Positions 47,501 through 55,150 of a DNA stretch of 64,000 bases are shown one piece after another. The DNA lies in the NCBI GenBank assembly GCA_964460035.1, contig CAYWPG010000012.1:1-64000 (forward strand). The letters run 5' to 3'. The notes under the pieces were generated by a model, which made no database searches, was not told the origin of the DNA, and saw nothing but the letters and a program-made list of their open reading frames with translations. Made by a program: the position numbers and the translations under genes. The stretch comes from CAYWPG01 sp964460035. Its GTDB lineage: Bacteria > Pseudomonadota > Gammaproteobacteria > Nitrococcales > AK92. Every line of letters begins with the position of its first letter. The stretch's first letter is position 1.

Positions 47501-47850
47501 GCCTTATCGCCCAGCAGCTCCAGCACCTCGGGCGGCGGGCCCACAAAGACGATGCCGTGGCGCTCGCACAACCGTGCGAAGTCGGCGTTCTCGCTCAGAA
47601 AGCCGTAGCCGGGATGAATCGCGTCGCAGCCGCTGGCCACGGCAGCATCGACCAGCTGCGCGGCGTCCAGGTAAGCCGCGGCGCCCATGCCTTCGAGCGC
47701 AATAGCCTCATCGGCGAGCTTGACGTGCAGCGATGCGGCGTCGTCGGACGGATATACCGCAACCGTGGCGATGTTCAGCTCGGCGGCGGCGCGCGCGATC
47801 CGTACGGCGACCTCGCCACGATTAGCGATGAGCAGTTTGCTGATTGTCAT
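44554..47850 (-). CDS. Single-chain acyl-CoA carboxylase: biotin carboxylase, BCCP and carboxyltransferase
   Basis: 1098 residues from ATG 47850. The biotin carboxylase half begins ISKLLIANRGEVAVRIARA and has IAGGGGRGMR and NPRLQVEHTVTE. A biotinyl domain follows with VVEAMKMQHV, biotin on Lys526. The C-terminal 500 residues form a carboxyltransferase (RARENIDAICDPGSFIEYG, IIIFAEGGGGRPGD, LGLIANNPMYLGGAIDADGSDKAARFMQL, LSLCDTPGFMVGPEAEKTALVRH). Single polypeptides of this layout and size are known as long-chain acyl-CoA carboxylases (LCC) in some Actinobacteria and Alphaproteobacteria, although the in vivo substrate is mostly unsettled. It is divergent from a TetR gene. An upstream frame to 47973 overlaps a promoter-like site and is not used. 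Confidence 0.9.
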   Translation of the reverse strand: MTISKLLIANRGEVAVRIARAAAELNIATVAVYPSDDAASLHVKLADEAIALEGMGAAAYLDAAQLVDAAVASGCDAIHPGYGFLSENADFARLCERHGIVFVGPPPEVLELLGDKARARQLAQQHDVPVVPGTAGATTLDEARAFLAQLGPGAAVMVKAIAGGGGRGMRLVRSEAELEAAFKQCQAEARAAFGSDAVYLEQFIPRARHLEVQIVGDGTGQVSHLWERECSLQRRNQKLVEVAPSPSLTPELRERLTAAAVRLAQAVNYRSLGTFEFLVDADGERFAFIEANPRLQVEHTVTEEVTGVDLVQAQLRLADGASLAEVGLVQEQVPAPAGYAMQVRVNMETMDSAGNTRPAGGVLAAFEPPGGPGVRVDTFGYGGYRTSPHYDSLLAKVIVHTRAAAFADTVRRAYRALCQFRIEGVATNIGFLQNLLSREEVLYNRIHTRFVDEHMAELAAAGSAHPQLFFANAGGAEPAEAAPAPVGPAGTVPAAAPMQGVVVEVPVTEGDTVQAGQLIAVVEAMKMQHVVTASVSGIVRAVAAEPNAMVAEGQPLAFIEEAEVAGDAATDEAEVDLDEIRPDLAEVLERRALTQDAARPDAVARRRKTGQRTARENIDAICDPGSFIEYGAFTFAAQRARRSVDDLIRSTPADGLITGIGSVNGDLFDDARSRCMVLAYDYTVLAGTQGTMNHKKTDRMLTLAEEQRLPIIIFAEGGGGRPGDTDNRTKVAGLDGPSFLQYARLSGLVPRIAVVSGRCFAGNAVLAGCSDLMIATEDATIGMAGPAMIEGGGLGVYAPEEVGPVNVQSPNGVIDCVVADEVEAARVAKQLMSYFQGSLSDWECADQRLLRRSIPANRLRAYDIRPLIETLADTGSVLELRRDFAPGMITAFIRIEGRPLGLIANNPMYLGGAIDADGSDKAARFMQLCDAFDIPILSLCDTPGFMVGPEAEKTALVRHTSRLFLTAASLTVPLFSLILRKGYGLGAMGMTGGSFHAPFFAASWPTGEFGGMGLEGAVRLAYRKELAALEDPAERQALFEKLVAESYERGKALSMAAALEIDTVIDPAESRDWIVRGLRAAPPVRPREGKKRPMVDSW

Positions 47851-47943
47851 GGGCTTGGCATCCGGTGTTACGCCGGCCGATGGCCAGGCGGCCAGCTGTG
47901 TTTGCGTCGGTTCTCCTCGGCCATCGCCGAGCGGGTGTAATCG

Positions 47944-47973
47944 ACGATAGCCAGTTCCTGACTTGCACGTCAA
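47944..47973 (-). promoter_or_regulatory. Candidate promoter of the single-chain carboxylase operon
   Basis: On the minus strand TTGACG (47973-47968) and TATCGT (47949-47944) are separated by 18 bases, about 95 bases ahead of the chosen ATG at 47850. The -35 matches five of six consensus bases; the -10 four. Confidence 0.4.
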
Positions 47974-47995
47974 CCAGGATTGCCCTACTTTTTAC

Positions 47996-48010
47996 TTACG
48001 TGCATGTTAA
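47996..48010. promoter_or_regulatory. Candidate TetR operator (imperfect palindrome)
   Basis: TTACGTGCATGTTAA, centred on TGCA, an imperfect palindrome in the 224-base region between the divergent carboxylase and TetR genes. Position and symmetry suggest an operator; the arms match only in part. Confidence 0.35.
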
Positions 48011-48074
48011 CGACTGACGGCGCCGGCCCCGCCGCCGCGCGCCACCAACTCAACCAGAAGACAGGGAAATCGCC

Positions 48075-48755
48075 TTGGGCTCAGACCACAAGAATCAGAA
48101 AACGCAGGACCAGAAGGGTGACATTCGCGCCCGGATTAAAGCGGTTGCGCGCGATCTGTTCATCCGTGAAGGGCTGAGCGAGGTCACGTACGGCGACATC
48201 GCCGAAGTCGTAGGCACCACGCGAGCCAACCTGCATTACCACTTCGGCAACAAGTCTGCGCTGATCGAAGAGGTTTTCCGCGAGACCTTCGAATCGGTGG
48301 ACGCGAAGAACCGCGACATCTGGCTCACGCCCGGCCGCACGCTGGACGAGCGCATCCGCCTCACGGAAGAGGACGCCACGCGCCGCTTCTACGAATTCAA
48401 CACCAGTCCCAAGGGGAATATCCCCTGGAGCCTGTCGGCGCGGGCCCGTGTCGAGAACAGCCTGCTGTCGCCCGAAATCAAAAGCGGCATAGCCAAGATG
48501 TCGAAGAACTTCGAGGACTATGTCGCTCATGCCGTGCAGCTGGCCATCGGCGCCGGCGAGCTGCGGCCCGGAGCGCCGGTGCGCACCATCGTGATGCTGA
48601 TCACCCCGATCTGGTACTGCGGTTCGCCGCTCACGCAGTTCAGCGGCATCAACAAACTTAAAGAACACTATGCCGCCGTACGGCAGACCATCCAGGCAGC
48701 CTACGGCATGCGACCGCCCAAAGAGCCGGAGTCATCCGGCCCAGCCGACAGCTGA
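48075..48755 (+). CDS. TetR/AcrR family transcriptional regulator
   Basis: 226 residues, apparently from a TTG at 48075 with AGGGA seven bases upstream. The helix-turn-helix is VARDLFIREGLSEVTYGDIAEVVGTTRANLHYHFGNKSALIEEVF (about 24-68), the classic TetR DNA-binding domain. The C-terminal domain has no specific match that I can name. It sits between the divergent single-chain carboxylase gene and the plus-strand carboxyltransferase/ABC operon, so it could control both. A small imperfect palindrome lies in the divergent intergenic region. Confidence 0.9.
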   Translation: MGSDHKNQKTQDQKGDIRARIKAVARDLFIREGLSEVTYGDIAEVVGTTRANLHYHFGNKSALIEEVFRETFESVDAKNRDIWLTPGRTLDERIRLTEEDATRRFYEFNTSPKGNIPWSLSARARVENSLLSPEIKSGIAKMSKNFEDYVAHAVQLAIGAGELRPGAPVRTIVMLITPIWYCGSPLTQFSGINKLKEHYAAVRQTIQAAYGMRPPKEPESSGPADS

Positions 48756-48822
48756 ACGGCGGCGGCGAATAAAACGATAAGCGGCGCCCTATACCGCGAG
48801 CGCCGCAGGAGGAGAGGCCCGC

Positions 48823-50364
48823 ATGACATGGCGCGATGCCATTACCGAGCTCGAATTGCGCCAGCGAGCTGCGCAAGCGATGGGCGGCGAGGACAAAGTC
48901 GCCCGCCAGCATGCCGCCGGCAAGCTCACGGTTCGCGAGCGCATTGCCCAGCTGCTTGACGCCGGCTCGTTCCGGGAGCTGGGCTCGATCGCCGGCAAAG
49001 CCGTGTATGACGATGCGGGCAAGCTGCTCGAGTTCACACCGGCCAATTACCTGTTCGGCCGCGGCCGCGTAGACGGCCGCCCGGTGGCCGTCTCGGGCGA
49101 CGATTTCACCGTCCGCGGCGGCGCCGCCGATGGCTCGGTACGGGACAAGGTCCAGCAGTGCGAGCGCATGGCGCACGAGTTACGCCTGCCGCTGATCCGG
49201 CTGCTCGACTCCACCGGCGGCTCAGTGCGCACAGTGGAAGCCATGGGCCGCACCTACGTGCCTGCCAATCCGGCCTGGGACGATGTGGTGCTCAATCTCT
49301 CGACGGTACCGGTGGTGTCCCTGGTGCTGGGCTCGGTGGCCGGCATCGCCTCGGTAAGGGCGGTGACCAGCCATTTCTCGGTGATGGTGGAAAACACCTC
49401 GCACATGTTCATCGCCGGCCCACCGGTGCTGGCCCGCACCGGCGTCGCCGTGAGCAAGGAGGAGCTGGGCGGCGCTGCCGTTCATGCGCGCAGCGGCGCC
49501 ATCGATGCGGTAGTCGACAGCGAGCAGGCGGCGTTCGAGCAAGCGCGCCGCTTCCTCTCGTATCTGCCGTCGTCCGTGTACGAGCTCCCGCCGCGGGCCG
49601 CCTGCGACGATCCCGTCGATCGCCGCGAGGAGAGCCTGATCGACGCGGTACCAACCGACCGGCGCCAGGTCTACAAGATGCGCGACATCCTGACCAGCGT
49701 CCTGGACAGGGGCAGCCTCTTCGAGATGGGCGCCAAGTTCGGGCGCTCCGCAATCACCGCGCTGGCGCGCGTGAATGGCTATCCGGTCGCGGTCCTGGCC
49801 AGCGACCCGTTCTTCTACGGCGGCGCCTGGACCGCGGAGACGGCCGACAAGGTCACCCGCTTCATCGATCTGGCGGAAACCTTTCATTTGCCCGTAGTGC
49901 ATTTCGTCGATATCCCCGGTTTCCTGATCGGCCCCGAAGCGGAGCGGGCCGGCACGCTGCGCCGTGGTGCCCGCGCGCTCGCGGCCGTCTATCAGGCCTC
50001 CGTGCCCTGGTGCTCGATTATCGTTCGCAAAGCCTTCGGCGTGGCGGGCGCCGCTCACACCAACCACGCCCGCTTTCGCTTCCGTTATGCCTGGCCCTCC
50101 GGCGACTGGGGCTCGATCCCGCTCGAAGGAGGCATAGAGGCGGCTTACCGGCAAGAACTTGCCGAGGCCGACGACCCCGCAGCCAAGCTCGCCGAGATCA
50201 ATGCCCGGCTCGAAGCGCTGCGCTCGCCTTTTCGCACCGCCGAGGCCTTCGGCGTGGAGGAGATCATCGACCCACGCGACACCCGCCCACTGCTGTGCGA
50301 ATTCGCCGAGCTCGCCGCCCGCGTACTCACGCCAGGCCCATCCAGCATTCGCTACCGGCCATAG
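48823..50364 (+). CDS. Acyl-CoA carboxylase carboxyltransferase (beta) subunit
   Basis: 513 residues with both carboxyltransferase halves. N-half: HAAGKLTVRERIAQLLDAGSF, GDDFTVRGG, LIRLLDSTGGSVRTVE, FIAGPPVLARTGVAVSKEELGG. C-half: VLASDPFFYGGAWTAETADKVTRFIDLAE, VHFVDIPGFLIGPEAERAGTLRRGARALAAV. The metal-free oxyanion-hole blocks are intact, so it is likely active. Its partner would be a biotinylated carrier plus biotin carboxylase; the same operon carries a stand-alone biotinyl domain (56058) but no biotin carboxylase. It opens the operon 48823-58103, with AGGAGGAGAGG before the ATG. Acetone- or propionyl-type specificity cannot be read. Confidence 0.9.
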   Translation: MTWRDAITELELRQRAAQAMGGEDKVARQHAAGKLTVRERIAQLLDAGSFRELGSIAGKAVYDDAGKLLEFTPANYLFGRGRVDGRPVAVSGDDFTVRGGAADGSVRDKVQQCERMAHELRLPLIRLLDSTGGSVRTVEAMGRTYVPANPAWDDVVLNLSTVPVVSLVLGSVAGIASVRAVTSHFSVMVENTSHMFIAGPPVLARTGVAVSKEELGGAAVHARSGAIDAVVDSEQAAFEQARRFLSYLPSSVYELPPRAACDDPVDRREESLIDAVPTDRRQVYKMRDILTSVLDRGSLFEMGAKFGRSAITALARVNGYPVAVLASDPFFYGGAWTAETADKVTRFIDLAETFHLPVVHFVDIPGFLIGPEAERAGTLRRGARALAAVYQASVPWCSIIVRKAFGVAGAAHTNHARFRFRYAWPSGDWGSIPLEGGIEAAYRQELAEADDPAAKLAEINARLEALRSPFRTAEAFGVEEIIDPRDTRPLLCEFAELAARVLTPGPSSIRYRP

Positions 50365-50376
50365 AGGGGAAATGCG

Positions 50377-51420
50377 ATGAACCACGAGGCCCATGCCGTC
50401 GCGACGGAACCTTCGTTCAGCCACGCGGTGGACAGCGCACCGCTGCTCGATGTGCGCAACCTGAGCATCACCTTCTACGACCGCGACGGCGAAACGCCCA
50501 TCACGCGCGATGTGTCGTTCTCGGTGCGACCGGGAGAGCGCGTCGGGGTAGTCGGCGAAAGCGGTTGCGGCAAAACGGTGACCGGACTGTCCATCCTGCG
50601 CTTGCTGCCCGAGCGCGGCACCCGTATCAGCGGGCAAATCCTGTTCGAAGGCCAAGACCTGACTGCGCTATCCCCACGGCAGATGCGCGCCATTCGCGGC
50701 CGCGACATCAGCATGGTCTTTCAGGAGCCGATGAGCGCCCTGGACCCGGTATTCACCGTGGGCGAGCAGCTCAGCGAGACCTTGCGCGCGCACAGCAACA
50801 TCAGCCGCCAGGAAGCGCGCGAGCGCGCGATCGAAGCACTGCGGGAAGTGGGCATTCCGGCGCCCGAGCAGCGCTACGACGAGTACCCTCACCAGTTTTC
50901 CGGCGGCATGCGGCAACGCGTGATGATCGCCATGGCGCTGATTTGCCGCCCTAAGCTGATCATCGCCGACGAGCCGACCACGGCGCTGGATGTCACCGTC
51001 CAGGCGCAGATCATAGATCTGCTCTGCGAGCTGAGCGAGACGACCGGCACCGCATTGCTGTTCATCACCCACGATCTGGGGGTCGTCGCCGAGACTTGTT
51101 CGCGCATGCTGACCATGTACGCGGGCCAGATCGTCGAGAACGCGCCTGTGGACGATGTGCTGCGCCGGCCTCGCCACCCTTACACCTCCGGCCTGCTGCG
51201 CTCTTTGCCCGGCCTTAGCGTGCGCGGCGCGCCGCTGCCCTCTATCCCCGGGCGCGTGCCCTCGCCGCACGAAATGCCCGCGGGCTGCCGCTTTCGCGCC
51301 CGCTGTCCGTACGCGGTCGCCGGCTGCGAAGCGCCGCAGCCCATGCAAACGGACGCCGACGGCCATCAGGCCCGTTGCTGGCGTCAACAACAGCTCGATC
51401 TTCCGGGAGCGGTGAACTAA
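50377..51420 (+). CDS. Oligopeptide-type ABC transporter ATP-binding protein (DppD/OppD-like)
   Basis: 347 residues. Walker A GESGCGKT, Q-loop VFQEPMSALDPVFTVGEQL, signature FSGGMRQRVMIAMAL, Walker B LIIADEPTTALD and H-loop FITHDLG are intact. The C-terminal segment GCRFRARCPYAVAGCEAP is the cysteine-containing tail typical of the OppD/DppD subgroup. It begins 12 bases after the carboxyltransferase stop and shares the TAATG junction with the next ATPase gene. It energises import through the permeases at 54191 and 55147. Confidence 0.94.
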   Translation: MNHEAHAVATEPSFSHAVDSAPLLDVRNLSITFYDRDGETPITRDVSFSVRPGERVGVVGESGCGKTVTGLSILRLLPERGTRISGQILFEGQDLTALSPRQMRAIRGRDISMVFQEPMSALDPVFTVGEQLSETLRAHSNISRQEARERAIEALREVGIPAPEQRYDEYPHQFSGGMRQRVMIAMALICRPKLIIADEPTTALDVTVQAQIIDLLCELSETTGTALLFITHDLGVVAETCSRMLTMYAGQIVENAPVDDVLRRPRHPYTSGLLRSLPGLSVRGAPLPSIPGRVPSPHEMPAGCRFRARCPYAVAGCEAPQPMQTDADGHQARCWRQQQLDLPGAVN

Positions 51421-52430
51421 TGGTTGCGGTAACCGAGACTGTAGCGGCGGCCACTTCGGTGGTGACTGCCGAGGATCTGACGGTCCACTTCACCATAGGC
51501 CGTGGCGAAACGGTCAAAGCCGTGGACGGCGTCAGCTTTGGAATCCACTCCGGCGAGACGTTCGGCATTATCGGCGAGTCCGGCTCGGGGAAGACCACCG
51601 TGGGCCGGGCGCTGGTGGGCCTGCTCAAGCCCACCAGCGGCCGCATCCTTTACGACGGACGCGACATCGGCGGCTTGTCGCGCAGCGAATACCGGCTGCT
51701 GCGGCGCGATTACCAAATCATCTTCCAGGACCCGCACGCCGCGCTCAATCCGCGCATGACCATACTGCAAAGCGTCCTGGAACCGCTGGAAATCCTGCGC
51801 GAGGGCACCGCCCAGAGCCGGCGCCAGCGTGCCGAGGAGGCGCTGGAGCGCTGCGGGCTGGCGCCGGAGATCGGCGCACGCTACCCCCACCAGCTCTCGG
51901 GCGGACAGAAACAGCGGGTGAACATCGCCCGCGCGCTGACGCTGCGCCCGAAATTCATCGTCTGCGACGAAGTGGTGGCCGCGCTGGACGTATCGATCCG
52001 CGGCGCCATCCTCAATCTGTTCCGCGACCTGCAGCGCGAGCTGGGAATCACCTACGCGTTCATCACTCACGACATCTCGGTGGTTTCGCACATCAGCGAC
52101 CGGGTAGGCGTGATGTACCTGGGCAAGCTGATGGAAATGGGACCGACCGAAGCGGTCACGCAGCGGCCGCTGCACCCGTACACCGAGGCGCTGCTGTCCG
52201 CTGAGCCGCTGCCCCTGCCCAGCGACGTACGCGATCGCAGCCGCCGAATCCGCCTGACCGGCGAGATTCCCAGCCCACTGTCCCCGCCCAGCGGCTGCCG
52301 TTTTCGCACGCGCTGCCCCGCAGCGCAGCCGCGCTGCGCGGAGCAGGCACCGGCCTGGCGCGAGTTGGCGCCCGATCACTGGGTGGCCTGCCATTTTTCC
52401 ACGGCGGACGGTCCGCCAGCGGCCCGTTAG
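51420..52430 (+). CDS. Oligopeptide-type ABC transporter ATP-binding protein (DppF/OppF-like)
   Basis: 336 residues from the ATG at 51420, whose first base is the last base of the upstream TAA stop; an earlier in-frame ATG at 51375 would lie inside the preceding gene. Walker A is GESGSGKTT, the signature LSGGQKQRVNIARAL and the H-loop FITHDIS. Walker B reads FIVCDEVVAALD, where family members normally have D-E-P-V-S-A-L-D; the catalytic Glu is kept, so activity is likely retained. A cysteine tail (GCRFRTRCPAAQPRC) ends the protein. It pairs with the OppD-like subunit. Confidence 0.93.
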   Translation: MVAVTETVAAATSVVTAEDLTVHFTIGRGETVKAVDGVSFGIHSGETFGIIGESGSGKTTVGRALVGLLKPTSGRILYDGRDIGGLSRSEYRLLRRDYQIIFQDPHAALNPRMTILQSVLEPLEILREGTAQSRRQRAEEALERCGLAPEIGARYPHQLSGGQKQRVNIARALTLRPKFIVCDEVVAALDVSIRGAILNLFRDLQRELGITYAFITHDISVVSHISDRVGVMYLGKLMEMGPTEAVTQRPLHPYTEALLSAEPLPLPSDVRDRSRRIRLTGEIPSPLSPPSGCRFRTRCPAAQPRCAEQAPAWRELAPDHWVACHFSTADGPPAAR

Positions 52431-52489
52431 CGTTTCCCGACCGCTACGGGCTCATCACTGCAAAAAACGATAACGGGAGGAGAGGCGAG

Positions 52490-54073
52490 ATGAGCGATAA
52501 AGACGAAAACAAGCCGCTGCTGGTCGATGGCTTGCCCATGCGGCGGCGCGACTTTCTCGGACTGGTGTCCGGTGCGGTCGCGCTGGGCGCGCTGGGCGGC
52601 CCCGCCACATTGCTGGCCCAGGGTGCGGCCAATCGCGTGCTGCGCGTAGGCGCCAACGCCAATCCATCCAGCCTGGATCCGGCCACCGGCGGCGCGGGCT
52701 CGGACCACGTGTTCCTCTATCCCATCTTCGACACCCTGGTCGAATGGGACTACGAAAGCCTGGCGGCAAAGCCGGGGCTGGCAGCCTCCTGGTCCTTCCC
52801 CAACCCGCGGACCATGGTGATCAAACTGCACGAGGGAGTGCGCTTCCATGACGGCACCCTGCTCGATGCCGAGGCGGTGAAATTCAACCTGGACCGCAAC
52901 CGCAGCGACCAGCGCTCCAACATCCGCAGCGACCTGATCAGCGTTGAATCGGTAGAGGTCACCGGCCCCTACGAGGTCACTCTGCACCTGAAGGAGCCCG
53001 ACACCTCGCTGCCGCTGATTCTCTCGGATCGCGCCGGCATGATGGTCTCGCCCAAGGCCGTGCAGGAGCTGGGCAGCCGCCACGATCGCAACCCAGTGGG
53101 CTGCGGGCCGATGAAGTTCGTCAGCTGGGCCGACGGCGATCGCATAATACTCGAACGCAACCCCAACTACTGGCGGCAGGACCGGCCGTTCGTGAGCGGC
53201 ATAGAGTTCCGCATCATCGTGGACAGCTCTACCCGTTTGCGCGCGGTGACCTCTGGCCAGACCGATATCGCCTACCAGCTCGACGGCCGCCAGATCCCGG
53301 TCATCAATCGTACCCGCGGCGTCAATGCGGTGGTCGGCTCCACCGTCTACTGCTTCCAGCTCTACCTCAACTACGCGCGCGGCCCGCTGCGCGATGTGCG
53401 CGTGCGCCGCGCACTCAACCACGCCGTGGACCGCGAAGCGTTCGTGCAAGTCACCATGGCAGGCGCTGGGGAACCGGCTTACATGAACCTGCCCCGCTCG
53501 CACTGGGCATACAACCCGGAGCTGGAGTCGCTGTATCCATACGACCCGGACCGGGCCCGCGCCCTGTTGCGCGAGGCCGGTTATCCGAACGGCATCGAGC
53601 TGGACATGCGCGGCTACAGCGATCAGGCCTCGGTGCAGCGGCAAGAGCTGTTGATCGAGCAGTTCGCGCGCGCCGGCATCCGCGGCCGCTTCCGCAACGG
53701 CACCATCGCCGAGGCATCGGGCGCTTTCTTCGGCCAGGAGAAGGCGGGCGACATGCTGCTCTCGGCCTGGACCGGCCGTCCCGACCCCAGCCTGAGCTAC
53801 TCGCTGATGTACCTGGAGAACTCCTACTTCAACGCCGGCCGTGTCGCGCCGCCGCCCGGTTTCGTCGAAGCGCTACAACGCTCGCGCAGCACCGACGACA
53901 TCGACGAGCGCCGCAAGGCCTTGTTCGAGGTCCAACGGCTGGTCATGGAGAACGCCCTGGTGCTGCCCCTGGCCTTCCGCGACGAGATCAGCGCGGCCAG
54001 CGCCAGCATAGAGAACTTCCGGCCCAACCTGCTCGGCAAGCCGAAGTTCGAGTTCGTGTCGTTCAAGGGCTGA
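52490..54073 (+). CDS. ABC transporter substrate-binding protein, family 5, Tat-exported
   Basis: 527 residues of the dipeptide/oligopeptide-binding (SBP_bac_5) family. A twin-arginine signal is visible at 18-25 (RRRDFLGL) followed by a hydrophobic stretch to about residue 45, which means the protein folds before export. The mature part contains NPSSLDPATGG, LVEWDYESLAAKPGLAASW and FHDGTLLDAEAVKFNLDR, typical family-5 motifs. Such proteins bind peptides, but also nickel, opines, sugars or aromatic acids. With two CoA ligases and carboxylases in the operon, a non-peptide carboxylic acid is a fair guess. A hairpin (54082-54119) separates it from the permease genes. Confidence 0.93.
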   Translation: MSDKDENKPLLVDGLPMRRRDFLGLVSGAVALGALGGPATLLAQGAANRVLRVGANANPSSLDPATGGAGSDHVFLYPIFDTLVEWDYESLAAKPGLAASWSFPNPRTMVIKLHEGVRFHDGTLLDAEAVKFNLDRNRSDQRSNIRSDLISVESVEVTGPYEVTLHLKEPDTSLPLILSDRAGMMVSPKAVQELGSRHDRNPVGCGPMKFVSWADGDRIILERNPNYWRQDRPFVSGIEFRIIVDSSTRLRAVTSGQTDIAYQLDGRQIPVINRTRGVNAVVGSTVYCFQLYLNYARGPLRDVRVRRALNHAVDREAFVQVTMAGAGEPAYMNLPRSHWAYNPELESLYPYDPDRARALLREAGYPNGIELDMRGYSDQASVQRQELLIEQFARAGIRGRFRNGTIAEASGAFFGQEKAGDMLLSAWTGRPDPSLSYSLMYLENSYFNAGRVAPPPGFVEALQRSRSTDDIDERRKALFEVQRLVMENALVLPLAFRDEISAASASIENFRPNLLGKPKFEFVSFKG

Positions 54074-54081
54074 TGGCCAAG

Positions 54082-54119
54082 GGTTGCCGCGCCGCCTCGC
54101 GCAGGCCGGCGCGGCAACC
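54082..54119 (+). other. Intercistronic hairpin after the substrate-binding protein gene
   Basis: Perfect 13-bp inverted repeat GGTTGCCGCGCCG (54082-54094) / CGGCGCGGCAACC (54107-54119) with a 12-base loop, followed by GCGTCCTTCCTT, a weak T-rich tail. It lies 9 bases past the binding-protein stop and before the permease genes. It may attenuate transcription or protect the upstream mRNA. Confidence 0.65.
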
Positions 54120-54190
54120 GCGTCCTTCCTTGAGCGAGTCCGCGTCGAGTCCGGCGTGCAACCTTACGGCAAATACCAGGCAGCGCTGAG

Positions 54191-55150
54191 ATGATCACCC
54201 GCAAGAAACAGAAAATGCTGTTCAGCCGCCTGTTACAGGCAATCCCGATCGTGGTGCTGGCCACGTTCATCGTCTTCTCGCTGATGCAGCTGATCCCCGG
54301 CGATATCGCCACCACCCTGGCCGGCGACAACGCCAGCGAGGAACGCATCGAAGAGATCCGCGAGCTGTACGGGCTCAACCAGCCGTTCCTGCTGCAGTAC
54401 GGCAGCTGGCTGTGGAACGCTGCGCGCGGCGACCTGGGTCTGTCACTGCTGTCAGGCGAACAGGTCGCGGAGACCATTGCCCGCTCTTTTCCGAATACGC
54501 TGCTGATCGTGGTCTATGCGATTCTGCTGTCCGTGCTCGTCGGCGTACCGCTGGGCATACTCGCCGCCTCGCGGCCGGGATCGCGGCTGGATGGCACGGT
54601 CATGGGCATCGCATCGCTGGGCGTCGCCATACCGAACTTCTGGTTCGGCATGATCCTGGCGCTCACGCTAGCGCTGGGTCTGAACCTGTTCCCCGCCACC
54701 GGCTTCGTCGCGCCTGGAGTGCACTTCGGGCAAGCGATCTGGTACGCCACCCTGCCGGCCATCGCTCTGTGCACCAACGGCATCGCCGAAGTCGCCCGTC
54801 AGCTCCGCGGCTCGCTGGTAGAGATCCATGCCTCCCAGCACGTGCGTACCCTGCATGCCAAGGGGCTGAGCCCGGCCAGCATTCTTTGGAAACACGGACT
54901 CAAGAACGTCAGCGTCAACCTGCTGACCGTGATCAGCCTGCTGTTCAACAAGACCCTGGCGGCCACGGTGGTGGTGGAAGTGGTGTTCGCCATCCCCGGC
55001 ATGGGCAACACCATCGTCAATGCCGTGCTGCAGCGCGACTTTCCCGTCGTACAAGGCGCGGTGCTCGCCATGGTGATCACCGTGATCGTAGTGAATCTGG
55101 TAACGGACCTGCTCTACACGGTCCTGGATCCGAGGATCGATCAGCTATGA
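54191..55150 (+). CDS. ABC transporter permease (DppB-like)
   Basis: 319 residues with about six membrane helices. The N-terminal LFSRLLQAIPIVVLATFIVFSLMQLIPGDIA, with the following GLNQPFLLQYGSWL, is the classic opening of DppB/OppB permeases. The EAA loop appears as LRGSLVEIHASQHVRTLHAKGLSPASILWKHGLKN, and the C-terminus shows VFAIPGMGNTIVNAVLQRDFPVVQG. It forms the pore with the next gene. The stop TGA overlaps the downstream ATG (ATGA junction). Confidence 0.94.
   Translation: MITRKKQKMLFSRLLQAIPIVVLATFIVFSLMQLIPGDIATTLAGDNASEERIEEIRELYGLNQPFLLQYGSWLWNAARGDLGLSLLSGEQVAETIARSFPNTLLIVVYAILLSVLVGVPLGILAASRPGSRLDGTVMGIASLGVAIPNFWFGMILALTLALGLNLFPATGFVAPGVHFGQAIWYATLPAIALCTNGIAEVARQLRGSLVEIHASQHVRTLHAKGLSPASILWKHGLKNVSVNLLTVISLLFNKTLAATVVVEVVFAIPGMGNTIVNAVLQRDFPVVQGAVLAMVITVIVVNLVTDLLYTVLDPRIDQL

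Noticed and set aside
44974..47940. 988-codon open frame on the plus strand
   Set aside because: Antisense to the single-chain carboxylase and lacking any recognisable motif.
49158..50954. 598-codon open frame on the plus strand
   Set aside because: It lies in another frame across the carboxyltransferase and OppD-like genes and is an Arg-rich shadow.
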